DNA of 64,000 nt from Chryseobacterium sp. Leaf404 (GCF_001424145.1 NZ_LMQM01000013.1:62001-126000), one strand, 5' to 3'; positions 36,868-46,066 are shown, numbered from the stretch's first letter. Numbers and translations are program-made. The notes: generated by a model not told the origin, from the sequence alone.

Positions 36868-36908
36868 GTTAAAGTTAAGGTTAAGGTTAAGGTTAAGGTT
36901 AAGGTTAA
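36849..36908. repeat. GGYTRA hexanucleotide repeat, 10 units
   Basis: Ten contiguous six-base units run in exact phase: GGCTGA, GGCTAA, GGTTTA, GGTTAA, AGTTAA, then five GGTTAA. The first three overlap the end and stop codon (TAG 36865-36867) of dusB. A shorter array of the same type ends the GH25 gene at 47999-48022. The antisense open frame here is a repeat artefact. Confidence 0.9.
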
Positions 36909-37056
36909 AATTTAAGTAAAAGTGAATCAAGAAGTTTGAAAATAAACTGAGTTTCGGCTAAAAGATTATTTGAACTGAAATCTTTTTATTTGGCTGTTAA
37001 ATATTAAAACTACCCTACCAGCGTCTTGAGGTCTTGAAGGTTTAAGAGATAAAAGC

Positions 37057-37082
37057 AAACCCATCAGATTTTGATGGGTTTA
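37057..37082 (-). terminator. terminator of the small secreted protein gene
   Basis: AAACCCATCA pairs perfectly with TGATGGGTTT around a short loop. It lies just beyond the 3' end of the minus-strand gene and may also stop dusB transcripts. Confidence 0.75.
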
Positions 37083-37105
37083 TTCATTTTTTAATTATTT
37101 AAAAA

Positions 37106-37354
37106 TTACTTTTTGATATCAGTTTTTACGTCCTGATAAGTTTTTTCTACAGCTTTAGCTCCTTTCTTTGCTGTTTTCTCTGTCCATTTTGCGCCTTGCT
37201 GCACACCTTTTTTGGTAGCATTGGCTCCTTTTTTAGCGGCATTTCCAACCGTCTGAGCGTCTTTTTTTACTGCCTGTTTTACAGACTCTTTTTCCTGTGC
37301 ACTTGCAGAAAATGTAATAGCACAAACTGCGAATATTGAAACTAATTTTTTCAT
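37106..37354 (-). CDS. small Lys/Ala-rich secreted protein
   Basis: This 82-residue protein has a signal peptide (KLVSIFAVCAITFSASAQ). The mature part is built of Lys/Ala/Gly/Thr repeats (AVKKDAQTVGNAAKKGANAT, EKTAKKGAKAVEKTY), an amphipathic helix pattern like that of LEA or apolipoprotein-type stress proteins. It is strongly basic and presumably periplasmic. No family name is assigned. It lies between dusB and the mechanosensitive channel gene, with its own terminator. Confidence 0.7.
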   Translation of the reverse strand: MKKLVSIFAVCAITFSASAQEKESVKQAVKKDAQTVGNAAKKGANATKKGVQQGAKWTEKTAKKGAKAVEKTYQDVKTDIKK

Positions 37355-37425
37355 CGTTTAAAAAATTTTAAAATTTACTGACTAATGGCAATGCATTTTT
37401 CAAGCCATTTTTATTAAAAAACAGA

Positions 37426-38313
37426 TCAGGACTCGTTAGACAACTGTGGTAATTCTGAATTTGCCCCTGAAATCTGAATGCTGGTGGGCGTTACGAGATG
37501 TACACCATCTGCATCAAAACGGTCTTTTATTTTTGTGAGAACATCATTTTTTACCAGAAGCATATTTGATCCCACCTTCATCCAAAACCTTACCTGAAGA
37601 TTGAAAACTCCCTGTTTGAGATCTGTGTAGACCACATCTACATTTTCCGGACGGTCCAGCTCCTCTGTATTGCTGATGATCTCTAAAATTCCTTTTTTGG
37701 CTTTACTGATGTCTTCGTCTGCGGGGATTTCAAAGTTGAAAATAATTCTGCGCTGCGGTGATGCAGTGATATTGTAAAACGGGGCATTGAATATAACCTG
37801 GTTGGGTATAAATACTTTTTTACCGTCATCAGTGATCATTTTGGTAGTTAAAAGCCCAATATCCATAACGGTTCCGGAGTGATTTCCAATAGTGATGTAA
37901 TCTCCAACTTTGAAAGCTTTATCAACACCGATGAGCATACCCGAAAAAATACTCGATACCAAATCTTTGAGAGCCACACCGGCAATAACCCCTGCAACCC
38001 CTAAACTCCCGATGAACTTCCACAGAAAACTGCTGAAACCTATAATTTCAAGAGTGATAAAAGTTCCGATAATAAGAATTACAAATCTGAAAACACTTAT
38101 TGTAGTGGTGATAGATGCTTCCGCTGTGCTTTTTGGGAAAAATTTATGAAAAAGTTTAACGGCGAGTTTACTTAAATATTTACTCGTCAGAAGAAAAAAT
38201 GAAAACACGATTGCACCCACAATCAACTTCGGGGTAAGCTGTGCAAAGGCAACATACCAGTTTTCAAGCACTTTGGTGATTGTATCAATGTACCCGTGAG
38301 GATTAAATTCCAT
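37426..38313 (-). CDS. small-conductance mechanosensitive channel (MscS family)
   Basis: This 295-residue inner membrane protein has an N-terminal segment and three membrane helices; the third carries the pore pattern GSLGVAGVIAGVALKDLVSS. The MscS beta domain follows with GDYITIGNHSGTVMDIGLLTT and VFIPNQVIFNAPFYN, then the C-terminal alpha/beta domain. It would open on membrane tension during osmotic downshock. It appears monocistronic. Confidence 0.93.
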   Translation of the reverse strand: MEFNPHGYIDTITKVLENWYVAFAQLTPKLIVGAIVFSFFLLTSKYLSKLAVKLFHKFFPKSTAEASITTTISVFRFVILIIGTFITLEIIGFSSFLWKFIGSLGVAGVIAGVALKDLVSSIFSGMLIGVDKAFKVGDYITIGNHSGTVMDIGLLTTKMITDDGKKVFIPNQVIFNAPFYNITASPQRRIIFNFEIPADEDISKAKKGILEIISNTEELDRPENVDVVYTDLKQGVFNLQVRFWMKVGSNMLLVKNDVLTKIKDRFDADGVHLVTPTSIQISGANSELPQLSNES

Positions 38314-38367
38314 AAGAATGTTTTTAATTTAAATTTAAACATTTTTTTTCAACAAAAATTTTGCCAG

Positions 38368-38400
38368 TTGGTTAAAGTCTATTAAATTTGTAGACTAATA
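38368..38400 (+). promoter_or_regulatory. promoter of the peroxiredoxin gene
   Basis: TTG (38368-38370) is followed after 22 bp by TAAATTTG (38393-38400). The ATG lies 12 bases downstream of the -7 box. Confidence 0.6.
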
Positions 38401-38412
38401 AAACAAAATATT

Positions 38413-39048
38413 ATGTCAATAAAACTGGGAGACACCGCACCGGATTTTACCGCAGATTCATCTTCAGGAGAAATTAAATTTTACGACTTTCTGGGAGACT
38501 CATGGGGAATTTTATTTTCTCATCCAGCAGATTTTACTCCGGTTTGCACAACAGAATTAGGTTTTACCTCAAAACTGAAATCAGAATTTGAAAAAAGAGA
38601 TACAAAAGTAATCGCTTTGAGCGTTGACAATGTAGAAGATCACAAAAAATGGATTTCAGATATTAACGAAACTCAAAATACAGATGTACAATTCCCGATT
38701 ATTGCTGATCAGGATAAAAAAGTTTCAGAACTGTATGATTTTATTCATCCCAATGCTTCTGCAACGGCTACTGTGAGATCTTTACTCATCATTGATCCTG
38801 AAAAAAAAGTTCGTCTTATTATTACTTATCCAGCTTCTACGGGCAGAAATTTTGATGAGGTTTTAAGAGTTTTGGATTCACTTCGGCTTGTAGACAATTA
38901 CAAAGTGACCACGCCGGCCAACTGGAAAAATGGTGATGAAGTAATCGTTCCGCCCACAATTTCTACCGAAGATGCCAAAGAATTATATCCCAAAGGGGTA
39001 AGAGAGGTGAAACCTTATCTGCGTTTTACACCTCAACCCAACATCTAA
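38413..39048 (+). CDS. 1-Cys peroxiredoxin (Prx6 type)
   Basis: This cytoplasmic peroxidase of 211 residues has its peroxidatic Cys in HPADFTPVCTTELGF. It is the only Cys in the protein, so it works by the 1-Cys mechanism with an external thiol. Also present are RSLLIIDPEKKVRLIITYPA and a C-terminal dimer arm containing TTPANWKNGDEVIVPP and PYLRFTPQP. It has a promoter with both boxes and a terminator of its own. Confidence 0.93.
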   Translation: MSIKLGDTAPDFTADSSSGEIKFYDFLGDSWGILFSHPADFTPVCTTELGFTSKLKSEFEKRDTKVIALSVDNVEDHKKWISDINETQNTDVQFPIIADQDKKVSELYDFIHPNASATATVRSLLIIDPEKKVRLIITYPASTGRNFDEVLRVLDSLRLVDNYKVTTPANWKNGDEVIVPPTISTEDAKELYPKGVREVKPYLRFTPQPNI

Positions 39049-39086
39049 TCCTGGATTTTTTATTTATTATAGTTTAGTTTAATTGC

Positions 39087-39127
39087 AAAAGCGGCCTGAA
39101 AGTAATTTCAGACCGCTTTTATTTTTT
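39087..39127. terminator. bidirectional terminator after the peroxiredoxin gene
   Basis: AAAAGCGG(c)CTGAAA pairs with TTTCAG(a)CCGCTTTT, a 14-bp stem with one mismatch, followed by a T-run. Confidence 0.88.
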
Positions 39128-39141
39128 TCTGATATGACAAA

Positions 39142-39735
39142 TTATTTGCTCACGTCATTGATGACCTCTTTACCTTTTGAAGTTGGAAGGAAAATACTGA
39201 AACCTACGTTGAAAGTAATGTTTGAAGTAAGACCTTCATTACCAAATCCTGTGATTCCGGCATATTTTACCAATCCTTCAACACCAATGTTTGGCGTAAT
39301 GAAGTAAGAATAACCAGGGCCTACACCGAAGTCTAAACCTGTGGTATTAGTACCTCCTTTTGTATTCTGTCCTCCGATACCTACGTTACCTTCAAAAAAC
39401 CATCTTCCGTGATTCAGTAAGTTATCAACTCCCTGCTCTCCCGGAGAAAGATAGTAACGTCCCAAACCGCCAACACCGTAAGTAAATTTAGTACCTGAAT
39501 CTTTTGTAACCTTTGATGTTCCCAATGTCACATAACCTCCAAGTGCTACATTATCTTTTACGAAGTATGCCGCTCTTGGCTGAATTGAAATATCATAACC
39601 TGCGTTAGTATTCAAACCGAATCTGCTTGACAATAAACTGCTACCAACCATCCAGTTACCCTCCTGAATTTGCGCGTTTGCTGTAGAAGTTAAACCTGCA
39701 ACTGCCACCAATCCTGTAAAAATCAGTTTTTTCAT
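39142..39735 (-). CDS. small outer membrane beta-barrel protein
   Basis: This 197-residue protein has a signal peptide ending near TANAQ and eight or so short amphipathic strands, typical of porin-family/OmpX-size barrels (ISIQPRAAYFVKDNVALG, GVGPGYSYFITPNIG, TSNITFNVGFSIFLPTSKGK). The role is unknown; related proteins are abundant in flavobacteria. It is transcribed alone toward the peroxiredoxin terminator. Confidence 0.82.
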   Translation of the reverse strand: MKKLIFTGLVAVAGLTSTANAQIQEGNWMVGSSLLSSRFGLNTNAGYDISIQPRAAYFVKDNVALGGYVTLGTSKVTKDSGTKFTYGVGGLGRYYLSPGEQGVDNLLNHGRWFFEGNVGIGGQNTKGGTNTTGLDFGVGPGYSYFITPNIGVEGLVKYAGITGFGNEGLTSNITFNVGFSIFLPTSKGKEVINDVSK

Positions 39736-39813
39736 AATATTTATTTTAATAGTTAATTTTTGAATTTATATTTCCACTATTCCAATAAATATGCCATGAT
39801 AACCGGATATGTT

Positions 39814-40329
39814 TTATATCATAGTAAGAATAATCGCAATGATGAGGCCTGCTATGGCAAATTTTATCCCTTTTTTAAATGCTTTAGACTTAGGATTAAA
39901 CATCCAGAAGCTGGAAATCACAAAGAAAAAAAGCGAGAATCCAAAGAAAGCGTTGAGCGGTGAAAGTGTTTCCTTAGACTGCGATTTGTGAAGCTTTGTC
40001 ATTTTATCCAGTACAAAAGGAAGCTCTTTTTTTGTATATTTTACCTGTCCTGTAGCAGAATTGTAGGTTCCCTGTTTGAATTTCAAAACATCACCTTCTG
40101 TTTTTTCAACCTCAAAATTTTTAATCTTCAGTTCTTTACCTAGTCTTTTTTCGGATAAACCGGCTTCAATTTTTTTATCAATTTTAACCTCTTTTTTCAG
40201 AAAATCTGTGTCTCTGTAAATAAGCAGAACACCACTCACCGCGTAAACTGCCATAATTCCTGCCATAAAGTATCCCAGATAACGGTGCGTAATCCGCATA
40301 AAACTTCTGGTGTCTTTAATCTTATCCAT
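39814..40329 (-). CDS. PepSY-type transmembrane protein next to a siderophore receptor
   Basis: This 171-residue protein has an N-terminal helix (RYLGYFMAGIMAVYAVSGVL) with the preceding RITHRYLG typical of PepSY-associated membrane proteins. A periplasmic domain of about 75 residues follows, then two C-terminal helices. The His at residue 15 resembles haem- or iron-reductase-linked PepSY_TM proteins. It lies 94 bases downstream of the TonB-dependent receptor and is probably cotranscribed, suggesting a part in release or reduction of imported iron. Confidence 0.7.
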   Translation of the reverse strand: MDKIKDTRSFMRITHRYLGYFMAGIMAVYAVSGVLLIYRDTDFLKKEVKIDKKIEAGLSEKRLGKELKIKNFEVEKTEGDVLKFKQGTYNSATGQVKYTKKELPFVLDKMTKLHKSQSKETLSPLNAFFGFSLFFFVISSFWMFNPKSKAFKKGIKFAIAGLIIAIILTMI

Positions 40330-40423
40330 ATTTATTTATTTTTTATCGCTGTAAACTTCAAAAAGCAGAAGCTGATGGCTGCAACTTCCACTTTTTACTA
40401 AACTATAATCTAAACCCGGGGAC

Positions 40424-42682
40424 TTAAAGCCTGTAGGTTAATGTAAAATAGTAATTTCTCGGGGTGATGGGATTCACCGAATAGTTTTCATGAACTGTAT
40501 AGTTCTCCGCATCAAATAAATTCCCCACTTTTGCCTGGATCATAAACTTTTTCCACTCATATCCTGCAGACAGTGAAACCGTTGTATAGTCTGTAAGTTC
40601 GAATACTCTGCTTACGCCATTTCTGGCTGCTAAACTGTTTGATCCGGTTTTCGTATCATTCCACCCTGCCAGTCTGTCTCCGATGTAATACGCCGATGCA
40701 CCGATTTTCAAACCTTTGACTCCCTGTGTAAAAGTGTAAAATAATGATAAGTTTGCAGTTGTAGCAGGCGTTCTTACCAGTCTTTGATTTTCTACGTAGC
40801 CTGTTTTATCCGGTGTATCCAGATACACAGAATTGTTGTAAGAAACTCCTCCAATAATTGAAAGATTTTTTGAAGGATTTCCTGTAATATCCAGTTCTAC
40901 ACCCCGGCTTCTCATTTTTCCTACAAATTCTTTTAAATTCCGTGGGTCTGTTGATGCCAAATTGGTTGCGGGATCTACAAATGCCTGATAAAAATCGCGG
41001 TAAGAAATCTGATACAGCGAAAGATTAAAAGCTACAGCATTATTCCAAAAATTTTTCTTTGCTCCCACTTCATACTGATCTACCGGTGAAGGCTTGAGAG
41101 ATTGAAGTGTAGATACATCCAGCCCTGTATTGGCAACAAAAGAATTGGTGTAAGTAGCAAATACAGAGAGATTTTCGTTGGGGTTGTACACCAAGCCTAC
41201 TTTGGGAGAAAGCGCCTGGTCAGAAGTTGCAGAATTATTGACTTCACTTTTCAGATTGGTTTTAAACTTTGTATTTAATGTCGGCATATTTTCGATATAA
41301 GACCACCGTATACCAGCTATTACTTTAAATTCTTTGGTAAGACTGACAAAATCCTGAGCATAAACCCCAATCCTTCTGGTATTCACCCGCGTTTTCTCTA
41401 ATCGCTCAGATTCGGGCATTGCTCCACCTGTCCAGGTTGCAGGATTGTCTAAAGACAAAAGACCTGAACCTCCGTTTGTTCCGTAAAAATAGCTTGTACC
41501 ATAGTTTTTATTATTGGTAGGATTAAAATAAGTATAAGCATCGCTCACGCCATAATCTGCGTCTGCACCTACCAAAATTTTGTGGTTAATGCTTCCGGTA
41601 TTCAATTCACCATTCAGATTTACCTGTGCTGATGTATAGTTCTGTTCGTTATATGTTCTGTTCAGAGGCCTGTTCCATGTAAGTGCTGTTGCCGTTTTTG
41701 AGGCGTAAGACCACAGTACTCTTTCCGTAGAAAAATAATCTTTAGTGTAATTCTGATAAGACACTGTAGAATTTAAAGCCCAATTGTCATTAAACTGATG
41801 ATTGAATGTAGCATTGGCAGAAACCTGCTCAACATCCTGAAACTGCCAGTCTGTTCCCAGGAAGACGTTTCTGCCCAATCCCGTATTTAGAGAGTAGCTC
41901 TTATCTCTGTTTTCCACAGATCCAATTCCGAAATCTGGCGTGAAACTGTTTTTAAGATAATCAGCTTCTACAATTAACTGGGATTTCGGACTTACATTAA
42001 ATACAAAAGAAGGATTGAAATAATGCTTTTCAGACTGTACAACATCTCTGAAACTCTCTGCATATTCATAAGCACCATTTACACGGAATGCAATATTTTT
42101 ACTCAACGGCCCATAGATATCAACTGTAGGTTTGTAAGAATTCCAGCTTCCGGCGTTTAAGCCTACAGTTCCTCCAAAATTAAATCTAGGCTTTTTTGTA
42201 ATCATATTAATTACACCGCCTGCAGCCGTGTTCCCATAAAGCATTGCATTGGCACCTTTCAGCACTTCCACTCTCTCCAGACCGCTTACTTCAGGGAAGA
42301 TACCGCTGCTGATTCGGGATCCGTTTTTAAACATATTATCGTTACCAAGAATAAAACCACGACCCCCGAAACTGTCCTGAGAATTCCCTCTGGACGATGT
42401 TACATACATTCCGTTTACATTCTGCAAAACATCACTCAACTGTCTCGATTGCTGCTGCTCAATAATCTCATGAGTAACAATGGCGATGGGCTGCGGAGTT
42501 TCCAGCACTGTGAGGTTAGACTTTGTAGTCATGGAAGTCGCCTTATTGGGGTTTCCGGTCTTATGTAGATTCACATCTTCAATAGTTGTAATTCTTAATG
42601 TGTCATTTTCCGTGTTCCTAAGCTGCGCTTGCACCGTTGCAGAAATTACGATGAGTCCTATGGTGATGATTTGCCTTTCCAT
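40424..42682 (-). CDS. TonB-dependent siderophore receptor
   Basis: This 752-residue outer membrane receptor has a signal peptide (RQIITIGLIVISATVQAQ) and a TonB box-like start. The plug domain has ETPQPIAIVTHEIIEQQQSR, LSDVLQNVNGMYV, GLERVEVLKGANAMLYGN and GGVINMITKKP. A 22-strand barrel ends with the aromatic NYYFTLTYRL. The plug motifs match ferrichrome/ferric siderophore receptors (FhuA/FpvA type). There is no carboxypeptidase-like domain. It probably forms an iron-uptake unit with the PepSY-type gene. Iron control is expected, but no Fur box was identified. Confidence 0.93.
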   Translation of the reverse strand: MERQIITIGLIVISATVQAQLRNTENDTLRITTIEDVNLHKTGNPNKATSMTTKSNLTVLETPQPIAIVTHEIIEQQQSRQLSDVLQNVNGMYVTSSRGNSQDSFGGRGFILGNDNMFKNGSRISSGIFPEVSGLERVEVLKGANAMLYGNTAAGGVINMITKKPRFNFGGTVGLNAGSWNSYKPTVDIYGPLSKNIAFRVNGAYEYAESFRDVVQSEKHYFNPSFVFNVSPKSQLIVEADYLKNSFTPDFGIGSVENRDKSYSLNTGLGRNVFLGTDWQFQDVEQVSANATFNHQFNDNWALNSTVSYQNYTKDYFSTERVLWSYASKTATALTWNRPLNRTYNEQNYTSAQVNLNGELNTGSINHKILVGADADYGVSDAYTYFNPTNNKNYGTSYFYGTNGGSGLLSLDNPATWTGGAMPESERLEKTRVNTRRIGVYAQDFVSLTKEFKVIAGIRWSYIENMPTLNTKFKTNLKSEVNNSATSDQALSPKVGLVYNPNENLSVFATYTNSFVANTGLDVSTLQSLKPSPVDQYEVGAKKNFWNNAVAFNLSLYQISYRDFYQAFVDPATNLASTDPRNLKEFVGKMRSRGVELDITGNPSKNLSIIGGVSYNNSVYLDTPDKTGYVENQRLVRTPATTANLSLFYTFTQGVKGLKIGASAYYIGDRLAGWNDTKTGSNSLAARNGVSRVFELTDYTTVSLSAGYEWKKFMIQAKVGNLFDAENYTVHENYSVNPITPRNYYFTLTYRL

Positions 42683-42785
42683 TCGTTATTTAGAGTTATT
42701 TTAAATAATGGCAAATGTATGATTCTTGTTTAGAATAATTAAAAACAATTTTCTGACTTTTGTCATATTGTGCGTGGTATTTGGT

Positions 42786-42820
42786 TTTGAAAAGCTTCTC
42801 CTAAAATTTAGATATATTTG
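42786..42820 (+). promoter_or_regulatory. promoter of the Gfo/Idh/MocA gene
   Basis: TTTG (42786-42789) is followed after 23 bp by TATATTTG (42813-42820). The ATG is 15 bases downstream. The in-frame TTG at 42818 lies within the -7 box and cannot be the start. Confidence 0.6.
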
Positions 42821-42835
42821 TCTAAAAATAAATCT

Positions 42836-43894
42836 ATGCAACTTATAAAAACAGGTATCTGTGCGTTCGGAATGAGTGGAAAAGTTTTCCATGCCCCATT
42901 TCTGAAAGAGCATCCCGGTTTTTTTCTAAATGCGATCGTTGAAAGATCCAAAGAAGAATCTAAAGAGAAATATTCTGACGCTGTCATCTATCGCTCAGTA
43001 GAAGAAATGCTGCAGAATGCAGATATTGATCTGGTAGTAGTCAATACTCCGGTTCAGACTCATTTTGAATATACAAAACTTGCTTTAGAAGCCGGAAAAA
43101 ATGTAATTGTAGAAAAACCTTTTACCATTAATGCAAAAGAAGCAGAAGACCTTGCAAAACTGGCTGCAGAAAAAAATCTTTTTGTTAGTGTTTATCAAAA
43201 CAGGAGATTCGACAGAGATTATCTTCAGGTACAGAAGATTTTGAACGACAAAGTTTTAGGAAATATAAAAGAAGTTGAAATTCGTTTTGACAGGTTCAGA
43301 ACTGAGGCGAGTGCAAAACTTCACAAGGAAGATCCTAATCTTTCAGGTTCAGGCTCGGTACACGATCTTGGTGCACACCTCATCGATCAGGCGGTTCAGC
43401 TTTTTGGCAAGCCTGAAAAAGTTTTTGCTGATGTATTTTCGATGAAGGGAAATGATTTTGCCAATGATTATTTTGAAATTCTTTTTTATTACGAAAATGA
43501 ATTACGGGTTCGTTTAAAATCTTCAGTTTTCACCAAAGAAGATCATTACGCCTACAAAATTTTCGGTGACCAAGGCTGTTTTCTGCAGCAAAGATCAGAT
43601 GATCAGGAAAACCAGCTTGTTGCAGGAGCAGTTCCTGAATACGGGAAAGAATGGACTGCACCACTCGGTTCTGCAGACGGAATTTTAAATATTTTTAATG
43701 AAAATTCTGAAACTGAAAGATCGCTCACATTAAGCGAACCGGGAAATTACATGAATTACTATCAGAACATTTACGAGCACATTGTTTTCGGATATTACCT
43801 GCCATCACCAGCAGAAGAAGTTGTAGTCAACATGAAAATTATCGACGCAGTTATTGAAAGTTCCAAACAGGGAAAAGTGATTGAATTGGTTTAA
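42836..43894 (+). CDS. Gfo/Idh/MocA family NAD(P)-dependent oxidoreductase
   Basis: This 352-residue protein has an N-terminal Rossmann fold (TGICAFGMSGKVFHAPFL) and motifs typical of the family: VVVNTPVQTHFEYTKLALEA, NVIVEKPFTINAKEAEDL, VYQNRRFDRDYLQVQKIL and GSGSVHDLGAHLIDQAVQLF, the last with the catalytic His. It resembles YdgJ/YhhX-type proteins; the substrate, usually a sugar or polyol, is unknown. The start is fixed by the -7 box. A tiny membrane-protein gene follows 20 bases later. Confidence 0.9.
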   Translation: MQLIKTGICAFGMSGKVFHAPFLKEHPGFFLNAIVERSKEESKEKYSDAVIYRSVEEMLQNADIDLVVVNTPVQTHFEYTKLALEAGKNVIVEKPFTINAKEAEDLAKLAAEKNLFVSVYQNRRFDRDYLQVQKILNDKVLGNIKEVEIRFDRFRTEASAKLHKEDPNLSGSGSVHDLGAHLIDQAVQLFGKPEKVFADVFSMKGNDFANDYFEILFYYENELRVRLKSSVFTKEDHYAYKIFGDQGCFLQQRSDDQENQLVAGAVPEYGKEWTAPLGSADGILNIFNENSETERSLTLSEPGNYMNYYQNIYEHIVFGYYLPSPAEEVVVNMKIIDAVIESSKQGKVIELV

Positions 43895-43914
43895 ATTTAA
43901 AACAAAACTAAATT

Positions 43915-44073
43915 ATGCAGAAAAGAAGTTCAAGTTTTACAGTGCTCGGATTGCTGTTTGTCATTATAGGAATTACGCTGATGGAGGATAATATTTATTT
44001 AAAATATGGATTTCTGGTTCTTGGAATTGCATTTCTTTCATACAGCATTTTTACAATGGTTAAAAAGAAATAA
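43915..44073 (+). CDS. small two-helix membrane protein
   Basis: This 52-residue frame has a basic start (MQKRSSSF), a first helix (TVLGLLFVIIGITLM), a short acidic turn (EDNIYLKYG), a second helix (FLVLGIAFLSYSIFTM) and a basic KKK end. It starts 20 bases after the oxidoreductase and is closed by a strong terminator, which supports it as a real gene. No family is recognised. Confidence 0.6.
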   Translation: MQKRSSSFTVLGLLFVIIGITLMEDNIYLKYGFLVLGIAFLSYSIFTMVKKK

Positions 44074-44082
44074 TCAAAACTA

Positions 44083-44120
44083 AAAACGAGCTGTCAAATG
44101 ATGAACAGCTCGTTTTTTTT
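44083..44120. terminator. bidirectional terminator
   Basis: AAAACGAGCTGT pairs perfectly with ACAGCTCGTTTT around a ten-base loop and is followed by a long T-run. Confidence 0.9.
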
Positions 44121-44146
44121 TATGTTTAAATTGAAATAAATTCTGA

Positions 44147-46066
44147 TTATTCTTCCTGAAGCTCAAGCCATCTCATTTCATGATTCTCCAGTTTTTGAGA
44201 AACATGTTCCAGATTGGCTGAAAGTTTTGAAATCTTATCGTAATCAGATTCGTTGCTCAGCTCATCTAAAATGGCCGCTCTCTTAGATTCCAGTTCAGGA
44301 ATTTCTTTTTCGATTGTTTCCAGTTCACGTTGCTCTTTAAAAGACAGTTTCTTTTTAGCGGGAAGCTGGGAGCTGGGGGCTGGAAGAATTGTCTCAACTT
44401 TCTTAGCAGGTTCCTGTTTCTGAACAGCGGCTTCCTGCTTCCCTCTTCCGTCTTCCTGCTTCTTACTTCCATCTTCCAGCTTCTTATTTTCTCTGTATTC
44501 TGAAAAGTTTCCAATGAAATCTTTGATTTTCCCTTCTCCTTCAAATGCCAAAACGTGGTCTACAATTCTGTCCATAAAATACCTGTCGTGAGAAACGATA
44601 ATTAAACTTCCCTGAAAATTTAAAAGAAAATTCTCCAAAACCGTCAGTGTAGGAAGATCAAGATCATTGGTAGGCTCATCAAAAATCAAGAAATTAGGAT
44701 TTTGATATAAAATATACATCAAATGCAGTCTTCTTTTTTCACCACCCGAAAGCTTCGAAATCGGCGAATACTGTGTCTGATCATCAAATAAGAATAATCT
44801 CAAAAACTGCGATGCCGTGATGGTTCGTCCATTTGCCAAAGGGAAGTTTTCAGAAATATCTTTGATAAAATCGATAACTCGTTCTTCCTCTTTATATTTT
44901 AAACCTTTCTGAGAAAAGTATCCAAATTTAATTGTTTCGCCGGTTTCAATCTCTCCGGAATCTTTCGGTTCAAAACCCTGGATGATATTTAACAAAGTAG
45001 ATTTTCCTGCTCCGTTTTTTCCTACAATTCCTACTTTTTCGCCGCGCTGGAATGAATAACTGAAATCTTTAAGCAACAATTTATCTCCATAACTTTTAGA
45101 AATAGCTTTAAGTTCCAGAATTTTATTGCCTAATCTTTTCATTTCAAAATCAAGCTCCAGTTTTTCTTTTCGGGTATCGGTTTTAGCAACCTTTTCGGTT
45201 TCATAGAAATCGTCCTGTCTGGATTTTGATTTTGTAGTTCTTGCTTTCGGCTGTCTTCTCATCCACTCCAGCTCCTTTCTGTAAAGGTTTTGAGCCTTGT
45301 CGATCGTAGAGTTCATATTATCCTCACGAATCATTTTATTCTCCAGATAAGTTGCATACGCACCATTGTGAAAATAAAGATTCTGGTCTTCCATTTCCCA
45401 GATAATTCCGCAGACTGCATCAAGGAAATAACGGTCGTGAGTTACAAGAAGAAGTGTAATTTTTGCTTTATTCAAATAACTTTCAAGCCATTCTACCATT
45501 TCCACATCAAGGTGGTTGGTAGGCTCATCCATAATTAATAGGGTATGGCGGTGCTCGGCTCTTGTTTCAGTCAACAGTTTTGCCAGTGCAACACGTTTGA
45601 TCTGTCCACCAGAAAGCATTCCCATTTTCGCGGTCAGATCTGTGATTTTAAGCTGAGAAAGAATCTGGCTCATTTCATTTTCAAGATCCCATGCTTTATG
45701 AATTTCCATTTCAGCCAATGCTGTTTCCATTTCATCCGGATCTCCTGAAAGCAAGGCGTGGTGGTATTTTTTTAAAGCTAAAATAGGCGCAGAATCTAAA
45801 GTCATCATGAATTCCTCAATCGAGAGATCAGATTCAAAATCAATTTCCTGATCAAACAGAACCACCTGAATATCTTTGTTGATCACAACATTTCCGCTGT
45901 CTGCAATCTCTTTTCCCATTAAAATCTTGAGCAAAGTAGATTTCCCGCTTCCGTTTTTGGCAACGATGGCTATTTTGTCACCTTCGTTGATGTTGAAATT
46001 GATGTCTTTAAAAAGCGTTTTTATACCGTAAGACTTGGTAAGATTTTCTGCTGAAACGTAATTCAT
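44147..46066 (-). CDS. ABC-F family ATPase
   Basis: This 639-residue soluble protein has two ABC domains and no membrane segment. Walker A sites are AKNGSGKSTLLKILMG and GKNGAGKSTLLNIIQG; signatures are MLSGGQIKRVALAKLL and KLSGGEKRRLHLMYIL; Walker B sites are LIMDEPTNHLD and LIFDEPTNDLD. The arm linker between them is rich in Arg/Lys. Residues of about 530-640 form a variable linker and a coiled coil as in Uup. ABC-F proteins act on the ribosome or, for Uup, on DNA; the exact role here is open. Part of the variable linker is encoded by a repeat (44360-44486). Confidence 0.9.
   Translation of the reverse strand: MNYVSAENLTKSYGIKTLFKDINFNINEGDKIAIVAKNGSGKSTLLKILMGKEIADSGNVVINKDIQVVLFDQEIDFESDLSIEEFMMTLDSAPILALKKYHHALLSGDPDEMETALAEMEIHKAWDLENEMSQILSQLKITDLTAKMGMLSGGQIKRVALAKLLTETRAEHRHTLLIMDEPTNHLDVEMVEWLESYLNKAKITLLLVTHDRYFLDAVCGIIWEMEDQNLYFHNGAYATYLENKMIREDNMNSTIDKAQNLYRKELEWMRRQPKARTTKSKSRQDDFYETEKVAKTDTRKEKLELDFEMKRLGNKILELKAISKSYGDKLLLKDFSYSFQRGEKVGIVGKNGAGKSTLLNIIQGFEPKDSGEIETGETIKFGYFSQKGLKYKEEERVIDFIKDISENFPLANGRTITASQFLRLFLFDDQTQYSPISKLSGGEKRRLHLMYILYQNPNFLIFDEPTNDLDLPTLTVLENFLLNFQGSLIIVSHDRYFMDRIVDHVLAFEGEGKIKDFIGNFSEYRENKKLEDGSKKQEDGRGKQEAAVQKQEPAKKVETILPAPSSQLPAKKKLSFKEQRELETIEKEIPELESKRAAILDELSNESDYDKISKLSANLEHVSQKLENHEMRWLELQEE
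44360..44486 (-). repeat. GGAAG-type repeat inside the ABC-F coding frame
   Basis: Read on the minus strand, 44424-44486 consists of drifting units such as CTGGAAG, ATGGAAG, CAGGAAG and ACGGAAG; 44360-44386 gives CTGGGAG and CTGGGGG units. They encode the low-complexity linker KKQEDGRGKQEAAVQKQEP and nearby residues. The same kind of string occurs after murA at 288-311, outside any gene. Confidence 0.6.

Noticed and set aside
36430..36930. Antisense frame with an Asn-Leu repeat protein opposite dusB
   Set aside because: The repeat is just the GGTTAA array read on the other strand, and the rest is the shadow of dusB.
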